Origin: an uncultured Oscillospiraceae bacterium
Lineage (GTDB): Bacteria > Bacillota > Clostridia > Oscillospirales > Oscillospiraceae
Assembly (NCBI GenBank): GCA_934675115.1
Contig: CAKUPH010000081.1
Coordinates: forward strand, 1-9,546
Length of the DNA stretch: 9,546 nt
Reading direction: 5' to 3'
Shown here piece after piece: positions 1-6,604 of the stretch. The notes below the pieces were generated by a model. That model ran no database searches. It saw only the letters and a program-made list of their open reading frames with translations, and was not told the DNA's origin. Each line of letters begins with the position of its first letter. Positions within the stretch are counted from its first letter, which is position 1. The translations under genes were made by a program, and so were the position numbers.

Positions 1-907
1 GCACCGGCTTGCCCAGTGCGGGGGCCTCCTCCTGAAGGCCGCCGGAATCGGTCATCACCAGATAGCAGCGGGCCATGAGGTTGTGCATCTCGTCGGCCAT
101 CAGCGGCTCAATGAGGTGGACGTTCTCCACCCCGTCCAGATGCCGATGGGCACACTCCTGCACCACCGGGGACAGGTGGACCGGGTAGACAAGCTCCGCC
201 TCGTCCTTGAATCCCAACGCCAGACGCTTCAGCGCGGACATGATGTTTTCCATGGGCTGACCGTAGTTCTCCCGCCGGTGGCAGGTGACGACGATCACCT
301 TTTTATGCTCGTAATCCAACTCGTTGAGGGCCTGCGTGGAGAAGGTGTAATCCGGCCGCACGGTGGTCTGGAGTGCGTCGATGACGGTGTTGCCCGTGAT
401 GAACACGCCCTTTTCGATGCCCTCCGCCGCCAGATTCCGGCGGTTTGCCTCCGTGGGGCAGAAGTGCAGGTCGGCCAGACGGCCCACCAGCGTACGGTTC
501 ATCTCCTCCGGGAAGGGGGAGTACTTGTCCCACGTCCGCAGGCCGGCCTCCACGTGGCCCACCGCCACCTGATGATAAAAGGCGGCCAGCGCCCCGGCGA
601 AGGTGGTGGACGTGTCCCCGTGGACCAGCACCAGATCGGGCTTCACCTGCTCAAATACCGTCTCCATGCCCAGCAGGCACTTGGTGGTGATGGTGGACAG
701 GGTCTGCCGCGGCTCCATGATATCCAGATCGAACTGGGGCCTGATCTTAAAAATTTCCAGCACGGAGTCCAGCATCTGCCGGTGCTGGGCGGTGACGCAG
801 CACCAGCTCTCGATCTCCGGGCGGCGCTCCAGCTCCTGTACCAGCGGGGCCATCTTGATGGCCTCGGGCCGGGTGCCGAAAATGGTCATGACCTTGATCT
901 TATCCAT
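1..907 (-). CDS. wecB: UDP-N-acetylglucosamine 2-epimerase (non-hydrolysing), 3' end cut by window edge
   Basis: Interconverts UDP-GlcNAc and UDP-ManNAc in the cytoplasm, supplying ManNAc for teichoic-acid linkage units or other surface polymers. I read 302 codons from the ATG at 907 with no stop before the window ends; the family is usually 360-390 residues, so about 60-90 C-terminal residues lie outside. Family signatures seen: GTRPEAIKM at residues 11-19, HGDT at 96-99, HVEAGLR at 118-124, FPEEMNR at 132-138, CHRREN at 209-214, PVHLSP at 242-247 and DSGGLQEE at 287-294. These include the expected catalytic acidic residues and histidines. The start has a GGGAGG site at 917-922, nine bases upstream, and overlaps the end of the upstream glycosyltransferase gene by 8 bp, so the two are probably translationally coupled. 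A hydrolysing epimerase is unlikely given the complete non-hydrolysing motif set. Confidence 0.95.
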   Translation of the reverse strand, partial: MDKIKVMTIFGTRPEAIKMAPLVQELERRPEIESWCCVTAQHRQMLDSVLEIFKIRPQFDLDIMEPRQTLSTITTKCLLGMETVFEQVKPDLVLVHGDTSTTFAGALAAFYHQVAVGHVEAGLRTWDKYSPFPEEMNRTLVGRLADLHFCPTEANRRNLAAEGIEKGVFITGNTVIDALQTTVRPDYTFSTQALNELDYEHKKVIVVTCHRRENYGQPMENIMSALKRLALGFKDEAELVYPVHLSPVVQECAHRHLDGVENVHLIEPLMADEMHNLMARCYLVMTDSGGLQEEAPALGKPV

Positions 908-2108
908 GCTCCCCGTCCTCCCTGTTCTCCGGCGGCTCCGGGGCCTGAGCGCTTTCGCCCGGCTCCGGCTGGTTTTCCGGCTTTTGCTCCGTTTTTTCCG
1001 GCTGCTTTTTCCCGGCGTTCCCGTTCAGGAAGATCCGGGCCGCCACAAGTCCGGCCAGGGCCGTGGCCACAAGGAAGATCATAGCCTTGAGGGCGCTGCT
1101 GGCGGTGAGCACCACGGCGGACAGGCCCAGAATGGCGGACACCACATAGAGGATGCCCACCGCCTGCTTCTGGGAAAAGCCCATGTCGATGAGCCGGTGG
1201 TGGATATGGCTCCGGTCGGGGCTCATGGGGTTCTGCCCGTGGGACACCCGGCGGATGACGGCGAAGGTCACGTCGAAAATAGGCAGGCCCAGCATCAGGA
1301 ACGGAGCCACAAAAGAAATGATGGTGGGCAGCTTGAACATGCCCTGTACCGACACTGTGGCCAGAATAAAGCCCAGAAACGTGGCGCCGGTGTCGCCCAT
1401 GAAGATCTTGGCGGGGTTCAGGTTGTACGGCAGGAAGCCGATGCACGCCCCGGCCAGCGCCGCCATCATGACGGCCACGTCCCCCTCGCTGACCAGCAGG
1501 GCGATGACCAGCATGGTCACCGAGCTGATGGTGGAAACACCGCAGGCCAGACCGTCCAGACCGTCGATGAGGTTGACGGCGTTGGTGATGGCCACGATCC
1601 ACAGAATGGTCACGGGATAACTCAGCCAGCCCAGCTGCCACACGGGATTATCGCTGAAAATATTGGGGTTGGACAGCACCCGGATCACGTTGCCCGAGCA
1701 CACCGCCACCAACGCCGCCGCGATCTGCACCACGAACTTCAGCTTGGCGGACAGGGCGTAAATATCGTCGAAAATGCCGAGAATGACGATGATGACCGCA
1801 CCCAGCAGCATGCCCTGCTTCTGCCCGTCCAGCGGCAGGAGGAGCAGGACGCTGACGATGAATCCGAAGAAAATGGCGAGGCCGCCCATCCGGGGGATGG
1901 GGTGGTCGTGCATCCGGCGGTTATCCCGGGGCACGTCGATGGCCCCCACCTTGACAGACAGCATTTTCACCAGCGGCGTGGTGGCAAAGGCAATGACCGC
2001 CGCCAAAATCAGCGCCAGCAGTACATAGCCGATGGCGGGCAGAGCCAACTCGGGGAGGCCCACACCCATGACTTCAACTCGCTCCACGGCGAGCATTGCT
2101 TGCGACAT
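900..2108 (-). CDS. tagO: Undecaprenyl-phosphate GlcNAc-1-phosphate transferase (TagO/WecA family)
   Basis: Integral membrane enzyme that transfers GlcNAc-1-phosphate from UDP-GlcNAc to undecaprenyl phosphate, the first lipid-linked step of wall teichoic acid or related polymers. The 402-residue protein has about ten hydrophobic segments between residues 22 and 360. Family motifs: FDDIYALSAKLKF at 113-125 (Asp pair 114/115), NAVNLIDGLDGL at 176-187, FMGDTG at 236-241, and HIHH at 301-304. The HIHH motif separates the WecA/TagO branch from MraY, so MraY is rejected. The last 40 residues are a hydrophilic tail rich in Glu, Pro and Lys, longer than usual. The ATG at 2108 has AAAGGAG at 2120-2126, eleven bases upstream; an internal ATG at 2069 is the less likely alternative. 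It lies 26 bp after trpS and overlaps wecB by 8 bp. Confidence 0.94.
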   Translation of the reverse strand: MSQAMLAVERVEVMGVGLPELALPAIGYVLLALILAAVIAFATTPLVKMLSVKVGAIDVPRDNRRMHDHPIPRMGGLAIFFGFIVSVLLLLPLDGQKQGMLLGAVIIVILGIFDDIYALSAKLKFVVQIAAALVAVCSGNVIRVLSNPNIFSDNPVWQLGWLSYPVTILWIVAITNAVNLIDGLDGLACGVSTISSVTMLVIALLVSEGDVAVMMAALAGACIGFLPYNLNPAKIFMGDTGATFLGFILATVSVQGMFKLPTIISFVAPFLMLGLPIFDVTFAVIRRVSHGQNPMSPDRSHIHHRLIDMGFSQKQAVGILYVVSAILGLSAVVLTASSALKAMIFLVATALAGLVAARIFLNGNAGKKQPEKTEQKPENQPEPGESAQAPEPPENREDGEHG

Positions 2109-2134
2109 GAAATACGCAGCTCCTTTTATCGGGG

Positions 2135-3148
2135 TTACAGGGCCACAAAGCCCACCTTTTTGTAGACCTTGCGCAGTGTCTTGCTGGCCACATAGGACGC
2201 CTTCGCCGCGCCGGCGCGGTAAACGGACTCCAGATAAGCCTTGTCCTTGAGGATGCGGGTGGCTTCCTCCCGGATAGGCCGGAGAGTCTCCACCACCGCG
2301 TCGCCCACGGCGGGCTTGAAGGCGCCGTAGCCCTGCCCGTCAAACTCCTGCTCGATGTCGGCAAAGCTCTTGCCGGTGACGGCGGAGTAGATGGTCATCA
2401 GGTTGGCCACGCCGGGCTTCTTTTCCGGATCGTAGCGGACGCAGTGCTCCGTGTCGCTGTCGGTGACGGCGCGCTTGAACTTGCGCAGGATGTCCTCCGG
2501 CTTCTCCATCAGGTAGATAGAGCCGTTGGGGTCCTTGTCGGACTTGGACATCTTGGAGGTGGGGTCGCTGAGGCTCATGATCCGGGCGCCCACCTTGGGG
2601 ATGTAGGACTCGGGCATCTTGAACACCTCGCCGTACAAGCCGTTGAAGCGCTGAACGATGTTGCGGGTGAGCTCCACGTGCTGCTTCTGATCCTCACCCA
2701 CGGGGACGTAGTCCGGCTGATACAGCAGGATGTCCGCCGCCATGAGGGCGGGATAGGTGAACAGGCCGCCGTTGATGTTCTCGCTGTTTTTGGCGGACTT
2801 GTCCTTGAACTGGGTCATGCGGGACAGCTCGCCGAACATGGTATAGCAGTTGAGCACCCAGCCCAACTGGGCGTGCTGGGGCACGTGAGACTGGATAAAC
2901 AGGGTATTCTTCTCCGGGTCAAGGCCGCAGGCGATGTACTGGGCCAGCTGCTCCAGCGTGCGGCGGCGCAGGCTGGTGGGGTCCTGCCGGGCGGTAATGG
3001 AGTGCATATCCGCCATGAAATAGTAGTTATCGAACTCCTCGGCCCGCTCCGCCCAGTTCTTGATGGCCCCGAGGTAGGAGCCGAGGGTCAGATCCCCGCT
3101 GGGCTGAATGCCGGAAAGCATGACTTTTTTTGCCTGATTTTCTTCCAT
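2135..3148 (-). CDS. trpS: Tryptophan--tRNA ligase
   Basis: Charges tRNA-Trp with tryptophan using ATP, in the cytoplasm. The 337-residue protein is the normal length for a class I bacterial TrpRS. It shows the nucleotide-binding PSGDLTLGSYLGA at residues 16-28 (the HIGH-equivalent is TLGS, where TLGN or TIGN is more common) and KMSKS at 199-203 within DPTSKMSKSDKDP. The conserved GEDQKQHVELTR at 151-162 is also present. The frame stays open for 28 codons upstream, but the ATG at 3148 is preferred: AAAGAGG at 3159-3165 is ten bases upstream, and the protein then starts just before the canonical VMLSGIQPSG. It is the first gene after a terminator and has its own promoter, followed by tagO after 26 bp. 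I see no T-box antiterminator sequence in its roughly 100-nt leader. Confidence 0.97.
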   Translation of the reverse strand: MEENQAKKVMLSGIQPSGDLTLGSYLGAIKNWAERAEEFDNYYFMADMHSITARQDPTSLRRRTLEQLAQYIACGLDPEKNTLFIQSHVPQHAQLGWVLNCYTMFGELSRMTQFKDKSAKNSENINGGLFTYPALMAADILLYQPDYVPVGEDQKQHVELTRNIVQRFNGLYGEVFKMPESYIPKVGARIMSLSDPTSKMSKSDKDPNGSIYLMEKPEDILRKFKRAVTDSDTEHCVRYDPEKKPGVANLMTIYSAVTGKSFADIEQEFDGQGYGAFKPAVGDAVVETLRPIREEATRILKDKAYLESVYRAGAAKASYVASKTLRKVYKKVGFVAL

Positions 3149-3189
3149 ATGACTGCAACCTCTTTCTGTCGGTTCGTTTTCGTCGATCC

Positions 3190-3229
3190 CGCCGGGGCGT
3201 TGTCCTTCAGAGTCTTTCCGCCCCCGGCG
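3190..3229 (-). promoter_or_regulatory. GC-rich leader hairpin in the trpS 5' UTR
   Basis: Positions 3190-3199 and 3219-3229 are complementary over ten base pairs with one extra G in one arm, leaving a loop of about 19 bases that is purine-rich. The structure falls between the predicted trpS transcription start (near 3248) and the ribosome-binding site (3159-3165). No U-run follows, so it is not an intrinsic terminator. It may stabilise the message or bind a regulator. The pairing is visible; any function is guesswork. Confidence 0.4.
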
Positions 3230-3254
3230 CATACGGTATGGGCATACTTGGGAT

Positions 3255-3284
3255 ATTATATCACACTCTGCCCCGCCGCCGCAA
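3255..3284 (-). promoter_or_regulatory. Sigma-A type promoter for trpS-tagO-wecB
   Basis: On the minus strand a perfect TATAAT (3255-3260) is preceded by TGA, giving a full extended -10 element (TGNTATAAT). Eighteen bases further upstream is TTGCGG (3279-3284), a half-matching -35 element. The predicted start of transcription is near 3248, about 100 nt ahead of the trpS ATG. The promoter lies just after the rsfS terminator, which is what a new transcription unit needs. Confidence 0.75.
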
Positions 3285-3303
3285 CGGGTAAGCCCCCGCT
3301 TTT

Positions 3304-3348
3304 ACAAAAAAGAACGCCGCCCGGACGGCCTTCCGGCTCCAGGCGGCG
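3304..3348 (-). terminator. Rho-independent terminator after rsfS
   Basis: Reading the minus strand, a stem of ten base pairs (arms 3339-3348 and 3315-3324, one G-U pair) closes a loop that itself can form a GCC-GGAA-GGC mini-stem. It is followed at once by TTCTTTTTT (3306-3314). The stem begins six bases past the rsfS stop codon. This is a textbook intrinsic terminator ending the nadD-yqeK/LCP/rsfS unit. Confidence 0.93.
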
Positions 3349-3354
3349 GGGGAT

Positions 3355-3714
3355 TCAGTCGCGGGTCAGATACTGGGACACGTCCACCGGCGCAGCGTCC
3401 GACCAGAGCCGCTCCAGATTATAGAACTCCCGGGCCTCCTCGGTGAACACATGGACCACCACGCTGGAGTAGTCCAGCAGCGTCCACTGTCCCCCCCGGT
3501 GGCCTTCCACATGGTGGGGCTCCTCGCCGTTCTGGGTCATGGCCTCCTCCACCGCGTCGGCCAGCGCTCTGACCTGAGTGTTGGACGTGCCGTTGCAGAT
3601 GACGAAGTAATCGGCCAGAGTCGTCTGATCCCCGGTGTAGAGCACCTTAATATCCCGGCCTCTCCGGCTGTCGAGGGCCTTGACGGCAACGCCGACCATC
3701 TCTTTTTCTGTCAT
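3355..3714 (-). CDS. rsfS: Ribosomal silencing factor RsfS (Iojap/YbeB family)
   Basis: Binds ribosomal protein uL14 on the 50S subunit and blocks subunit joining, lowering translation during starvation. The 119-residue length is typical. Family features visible: an N-terminal helix (residues 5-16), the stretch DYFVICNGTSNTQVRALADAV at 35-55 (the usual form is D-Y-F-V-I-xx-G-x-S), HHVEG at 67-71, W77 followed by LLDYSSVVVHVF at 79-90, and REFYNLERLW at 94-103. The ATG at 3714 has AAAGGAGA at 3725-3732, ten bases upstream. It sits 24 bp after the LCP gene and ends six bases before the terminator stem. The order nadD, yqeK, LCP, rsfS is common in Bacillota, which supports the assignment. Confidence 0.96.
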   Translation of the reverse strand: MTEKEMVGVAVKALDSRRGRDIKVLYTGDQTTLADYFVICNGTSNTQVRALADAVEEAMTQNGEEPHHVEGHRGGQWTLLDYSSVVVHVFTEEAREFYNLERLWSDAAPVDVSQYLTRD

Positions 3715-3738
3715 AGATCGCAGATCTCCTTTCGCATA

Positions 3739-5220
3739 TCAGGGCGTTTCCGTCCCGGTGTCAGGCCGGAGCCAGTCCGGCATAGTCTCAATGGGGTCAG
3801 GGGTGGGTTCCGGCGTTCCGGTCTCTGCGGGGTCGCCGCTGGGGGCCGGGTCCTGACTGACTGCCGGATCCGGGCTGATGGTCGGGTCGCCGCTGACCGA
3901 CGGATCGGGGCTGACGGCGGGATCGCCGCTCTCTCCCGGCTCCGGACTGATCACCGGCTCGTCATCCTCTCCCGGCTCCGCGCTGGGGCTTTCGCTGGGC
4001 TTGGGAATGGCGGCGGAGGGATCGGCCAGCTTGCCGCTGGAGGCGGACAGGGTGCCGTCCTTGTTGACGCTGATGAGGTCCAGCTCCTTCATGGTCACCT
4101 CTTCCACAAAGGGATTGAGGGACTCGTTGATGAGGGTGAGCAGGGCCTTCCGGTTGGGGTACACCTTGGCGGTGTACTCGCCGTACCCACCGCCGTAGTA
4201 AGGCATGGTGGTGAAGGTCACGTTGTCCGCGTTCAGCCCGCCCATGATGGCCTGCGAGCCAAACCAGAACAGATTCTCGATGGACAGGTCGCTGGTGACG
4301 TTTTCGCCGAAGAGCTGGGCCAGCTGGCCGATCTTGGTGACGTTCTTGAGCTGAAGGGTCTGCTTGAGCACTGCCTTCAGGAAGTCCTGCTGGATTTTCA
4401 GGCGGCCCACATCGCCGGAGCTGTGGTCGGACAGGATCTTATAGGTCTTGGGGTCCATGTTCTTCCGCCAACGCACCAGCTGCATGGCCTTGTCGCCGTC
4501 CAGCAGCTGATAGCCCTCCTTCAGGTCGATATAGAGATCCTGATAGGGGTCGCTGTACCACATATCCCAGGGGACGTCAAAGTAAACGCCCCCGATAGCG
4601 TCCACCATCCTGCCCACGATGGACCAGTCGATCATCACGTAGTAGTCTGGAGTGAAGCCCACGAGGTCGGACACCTCGTTTTTCAGGGCCTTGGTGCCCT
4701 TTTCGCCCCGGCCGTTGAGCTTGTAAACGCCGTTGATGCTCTTGTAGCTGGAGCGGACGTTCACCAGCGTGTCCCGGGGGATGGACATGACGGTGGCCTT
4801 CTGGTTGGTCACGTCGTAGGACACCAGCATAATACTGTCCGTCAGGCCGGAGGACTCGTCCGCGCCGAAGACCAGAACAGTGTAGTAGTCCTTGCTCTTG
4901 CGCTCACCGCTCACCTTGGGCTGGACAGAGTCCAGATCCAGATCCTCGCCGCTCACGTCGGGGTCGCCCGGCAGCCCGGCGGTGGGCGCGTCGGCGGAGA
5001 TGGACGGCTCGTCGCCGGCGGAGGGCAGGCTGGGCTTGCGCACCCAGCGGCTGTACAGCACCGCCGCCGCCGCGGCCAGCACCATGATGACCGCCAGCAC
5101 GATCATGACCACCATGATGATCTTTTCTTTCTTTTTCTTCTTTCTGTTGTCGGAGCCGCCCTGTCTGGTGCTGTCCAGACGGGAGCCGCCCCGGCCGTTC
5201 TGCCTGGGCTGTTCGGTCAT
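3739..5220 (-). CDS. LytR-CpsA-Psr (LCP) family cell-wall glycopolymer ligase with repeat tail
   Basis: LCP proteins transfer undecaprenyl-pyrophosphate-linked polymers such as teichoic acids onto peptidoglycan at the outer membrane face. The protein is 493 residues: a basic cytoplasmic N-terminus with a lysine run at 27-33, one membrane helix at about 34-56, then the extracellular LCP domain at about 112-345. Visible landmarks are GAD at 119-121, TDSIMLVS at 127-134, SIPRDT at 146-151, RWRKN at 250-254 and DVGRLKIQQDFLKAV at 270-284 (usual form D-x-G-R-x-x-R-Q-Q, here Lys for the second Arg). Residues 400-493 are Pro/Ser/Asp-rich with a 12-residue repeat. The ATG at 5220 is chosen over 124 open upstream codons because AAAGGA lies at 5229-5234 and because it forms an ATGA overlap with the nadD-yqeK stop. 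It is likely part of the same pathway as the downstream tagO and wecB. Confidence 0.94.
   Translation of the reverse strand: MTEQPRQNGRGGSRLDSTRQGGSDNRKKKKKEKIIMVVMIVLAVIMVLAAAAAVLYSRWVRKPSLPSAGDEPSISADAPTAGLPGDPDVSGEDLDLDSVQPKVSGERKSKDYYTVLVFGADESSGLTDSIMLVSYDVTNQKATVMSIPRDTLVNVRSSYKSINGVYKLNGRGEKGTKALKNEVSDLVGFTPDYYVMIDWSIVGRMVDAIGGVYFDVPWDMWYSDPYQDLYIDLKEGYQLLDGDKAMQLVRWRKNMDPKTYKILSDHSSGDVGRLKIQQDFLKAVLKQTLQLKNVTKIGQLAQLFGENVTSDLSIENLFWFGSQAIMGGLNADNVTFTTMPYYGGGYGEYTAKVYPNRKALLTLINESLNPFVEEVTMKELDLISVNKDGTLSASSGKLADPSAAIPKPSESPSAEPGEDDEPVISPEPGESGDPAVSPDPSVSGDPTISPDPAVSQDPAPSGDPAETGTPEPTPDPIETMPDWLRPDTGTETP
3787..3966 (-). repeat. Five degenerate 36-bp tandem units coding a 12-residue repeat
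   Basis: Within the LCP tail, residues 419-478 divide exactly into five 12-residue units with consensus S-G-D-P-x-(V/I)-S-P-D-P-x-x. Units two and three (431-442, 443-454) are nearly identical; one, four and five have diverged. The result is an acidic, proline-rich, probably extended stretch after the folded domain. Such tails often span or interact with the wall, but no function can be read from the sequence. Confidence 0.85.
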
Positions 5221-6416
5221 AGAAGCGTTCCTTTCCGATAAAATTCGTAAGCCTCCGTCGTGTTGTGGTGCACGCTCCGGCCCATCTCCACCATTTCGTC
5301 GATGGACATCTTCGCGCCCCGCGCCACCGCGGCGTCCAGATCCTCGTAGGCCAGCTTCCGCAGCTCCTCCACCCCGTCGAATTTCCGGTTGGGCTCGATG
5401 TAGTCCGCCATGTAGAGGATCTTTTCCGCAAGGCTCATATTGGCCCGGGCGGTGGTGTGGTAGAAGATAGCGTCGTAGGCCTCGTCGTCCGCGCCGAACA
5501 CATACCGGGCCAGAATGGCCCCGGTCTTGGAGTGGAGCAGCTTTTCCGTCACCCGCTCCAAGGGGTCCAGCGCCACGCCGTACTTGTCGCACAGGGCCAC
5601 GTGCTCCTCCAGCGACCAGTACTTGGTGCAGTCGTGGAGGATGGCCGCCCGGCGCATATTTTCCGCGTCTGCGCCCCAGCGCAGGGCCAGCTTCACCGCT
5701 TCCTCTTCCGTTCCCCGGACGTGGGCGATGCGCTTGGCCTTCATCATGGAGTAGGACACGCAGCGGAGGTCTTCATCACTTAGACGGGAAAGATCGGCGG
5801 AAGTTCCGTATAATTTTTCCCGGAGGATGTAACCGTATACCGCCGGAGCCAGAAATTCCCGGCCCGCGCCCCGGGCCAGCAGCCTCCGCAGCCGGGTGGA
5901 CGAGATGTCCACCAGATCCGGGATGACCACCGTGGTGATCTTCGCGCCGTAGGTTTTTGACAGGTACTCCCGCTGGGGGGCGAAAAGCTCCTCCGTGTCC
6001 GCCTCCGTCCGGCCAAAGGCGCAGATGCCCGCCATGGACATGATCTCCGCCGGCTCATGCCACGTCTGGAGGGTGAGGAACATATCCGTCCCCATGAGCA
6101 GCCACAGCTCCGCGTCCGGCCAGCGCTTTTTCGCCTGCCGCAGGGTGTCCGAGGTGTAGCTCTTTCCGGCGCGGCACATCTCCTCATCCCACACCTCGGT
6201 GACGCCGGGCATGAGCAGCTGATCCGCCGCGATCTCCGTCATGGCAAGGCGCTGCCCGTCCGCCGGGGCATCAGGGGGCAGTTTCTTATGGGGCGGCGTG
6301 CCCGCCGGAACAAAAACCAGCCTGTCCAGCCCCAGAACGCCCGCGGCCGCCCGGGCCGCCGTGAGGTGGCCGAGATGAGGCGGGTCAAAGGTCCCGCCGT
6401 AGATACCGATCTTCAT
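5217..6416 (-). CDS. nadD: Fused nicotinate-nucleotide adenylyltransferase (NadD) and YqeK HD-domain Ap4A hydrolase
   Basis: One uninterrupted 399-residue frame carries two enzymes that are often separate neighbouring genes. Residues 1 to about 203 are NadD, which makes nicotinate adenine dinucleotide from NaMN and ATP: GGTFDPPHLGH at 7-17, TPPHKK at 40-45, LMGTDMF at 107-113, and ISSTRLRRLL at 171-180. Residues about 213-395 match YqeK, a symmetrical diadenosine tetraphosphate hydrolase of the HD superfamily: H232, the HD pair H261/D262 in LHDCTKYW, H295, H320 and D338 form the expected metal-ligand set. The two parts are joined by a ten-residue polar linker. The ATG at 6416 has AAAGGGGG at 6423-6430, six bases upstream. 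The stop overlaps the LCP start by 4 bp. Separate translation of the YqeK part from the internal Met at 224 would lose its first helix and is unlikely. Confidence 0.95.
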   Translation of the reverse strand: MKIGIYGGTFDPPHLGHLTAARAAAGVLGLDRLVFVPAGTPPHKKLPPDAPADGQRLAMTEIAADQLLMPGVTEVWDEEMCRAGKSYTSDTLRQAKKRWPDAELWLLMGTDMFLTLQTWHEPAEIMSMAGICAFGRTEADTEELFAPQREYLSKTYGAKITTVVIPDLVDISSTRLRRLLARGAGREFLAPAVYGYILREKLYGTSADLSRLSDEDLRCVSYSMMKAKRIAHVRGTEEEAVKLALRWGADAENMRRAAILHDCTKYWSLEEHVALCDKYGVALDPLERVTEKLLHSKTGAILARYVFGADDEAYDAIFYHTTARANMSLAEKILYMADYIEPNRKFDGVEELRKLAYEDLDAAVARGAKMSIDEMVEMGRSVHHNTTEAYEFYRKGTLL

Positions 6417-6429
6417 GGAAAGCCCCCTT

Positions 6430-6594
6430 TAACTTAATGAAAACACCTCTGGAAGTCGTCACAGTCCCTGACATCATGTTCCGTTTCCCGCAAGCGAAAA
6501 ACGTCACCCATATCAGGACTGCTCCTCTCCCCACAAGACGGCAGCCTTGTGGGGACCCCATTTGACAATACACGCACTTACGGGACATGAGGTT
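6430..6594 (-). other. Possible structured RNA leader between yhbY and nadD-yqeK
   Basis: The 236-bp gap between yhbY and nadD has no convincing gene. On the minus strand it holds a perfect 9-bp hairpin (6546-6554 with 6529-6537) and an 8-bp stem with a CUUG loop (6483-6502, two G-U pairs). The latter is enclosed by a long-range stem (6513-6521 with 6462-6471, one bulged G). A further six pairs (6589-6594 with 6442-6449, two unpaired bases) could close the whole. A GGGG next to the first hairpin (6556-6559) could pair with the same CCCC arm, so two folds compete. I do not recognise it as a known riboswitch. It could be a leader controlling nadD-yqeK, a small RNA, or a repeat. Confidence 0.4.
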
Positions 6595-6604
6595 TTTCGG
6601 CACT

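Noticed and set aside
83..1084. 333-codon open frame on the plus strand at the left edge
   Set aside because: It is antisense to wecB and the end of tagO, which carry all their catalytic motifs on the minus strand.
603..2165. 520-codon open frame on the plus strand opposite tagO
   Set aside because: It is antisense to a gene with complete family motifs. Its translation is rich in His, Gln, Gly and Asp in the way produced by the complement of GC-rich codons. It has no recognisable domain.
3149..3232. 28-codon N-terminal extension of trpS
   Set aside because: The extension covers the leader hairpin and the ribosome-binding site, and known TrpRS proteins start close to the VMLSGIQPSG segment.
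5128..5142. A-rich tract coding the lysine run of the LCP protein as a slippage site
   Set aside because: The A runs are interrupted by G and do not exceed five in a row, so phase variation or programmed frameshifting is not supported.
3451..5241. 596-codon open frame on the plus strand opposite the LCP gene and rsfS
   Set aside because: Same antisense artefact: it runs across two well-supported minus-strand genes and their spacer, with no family motif.
5221..5592. 124-codon N-terminal extension of the LCP protein
   Set aside because: It is an out-of-frame reading of the YqeK domain. The ATG at 5220 has a proper ribosome-binding site and places a normal membrane anchor near the N-terminus.
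6562..6567. TTGACA on the plus strand in the yhbY-nadD spacer as a promoter element
   Set aside because: No -10 element lies 16-19 bases downstream, and no plus-strand gene follows.
6385..6603. 72-codon minus-strand open frame in the yhbY-nadD spacer
   Set aside because: It overlaps the nadD start in another frame, has no convincing ribosome-binding site, and its translation coincides with the base-paired arms, so the spacer is better explained as structured DNA or RNA. It deserves reconsideration only if homologues keep the frame.
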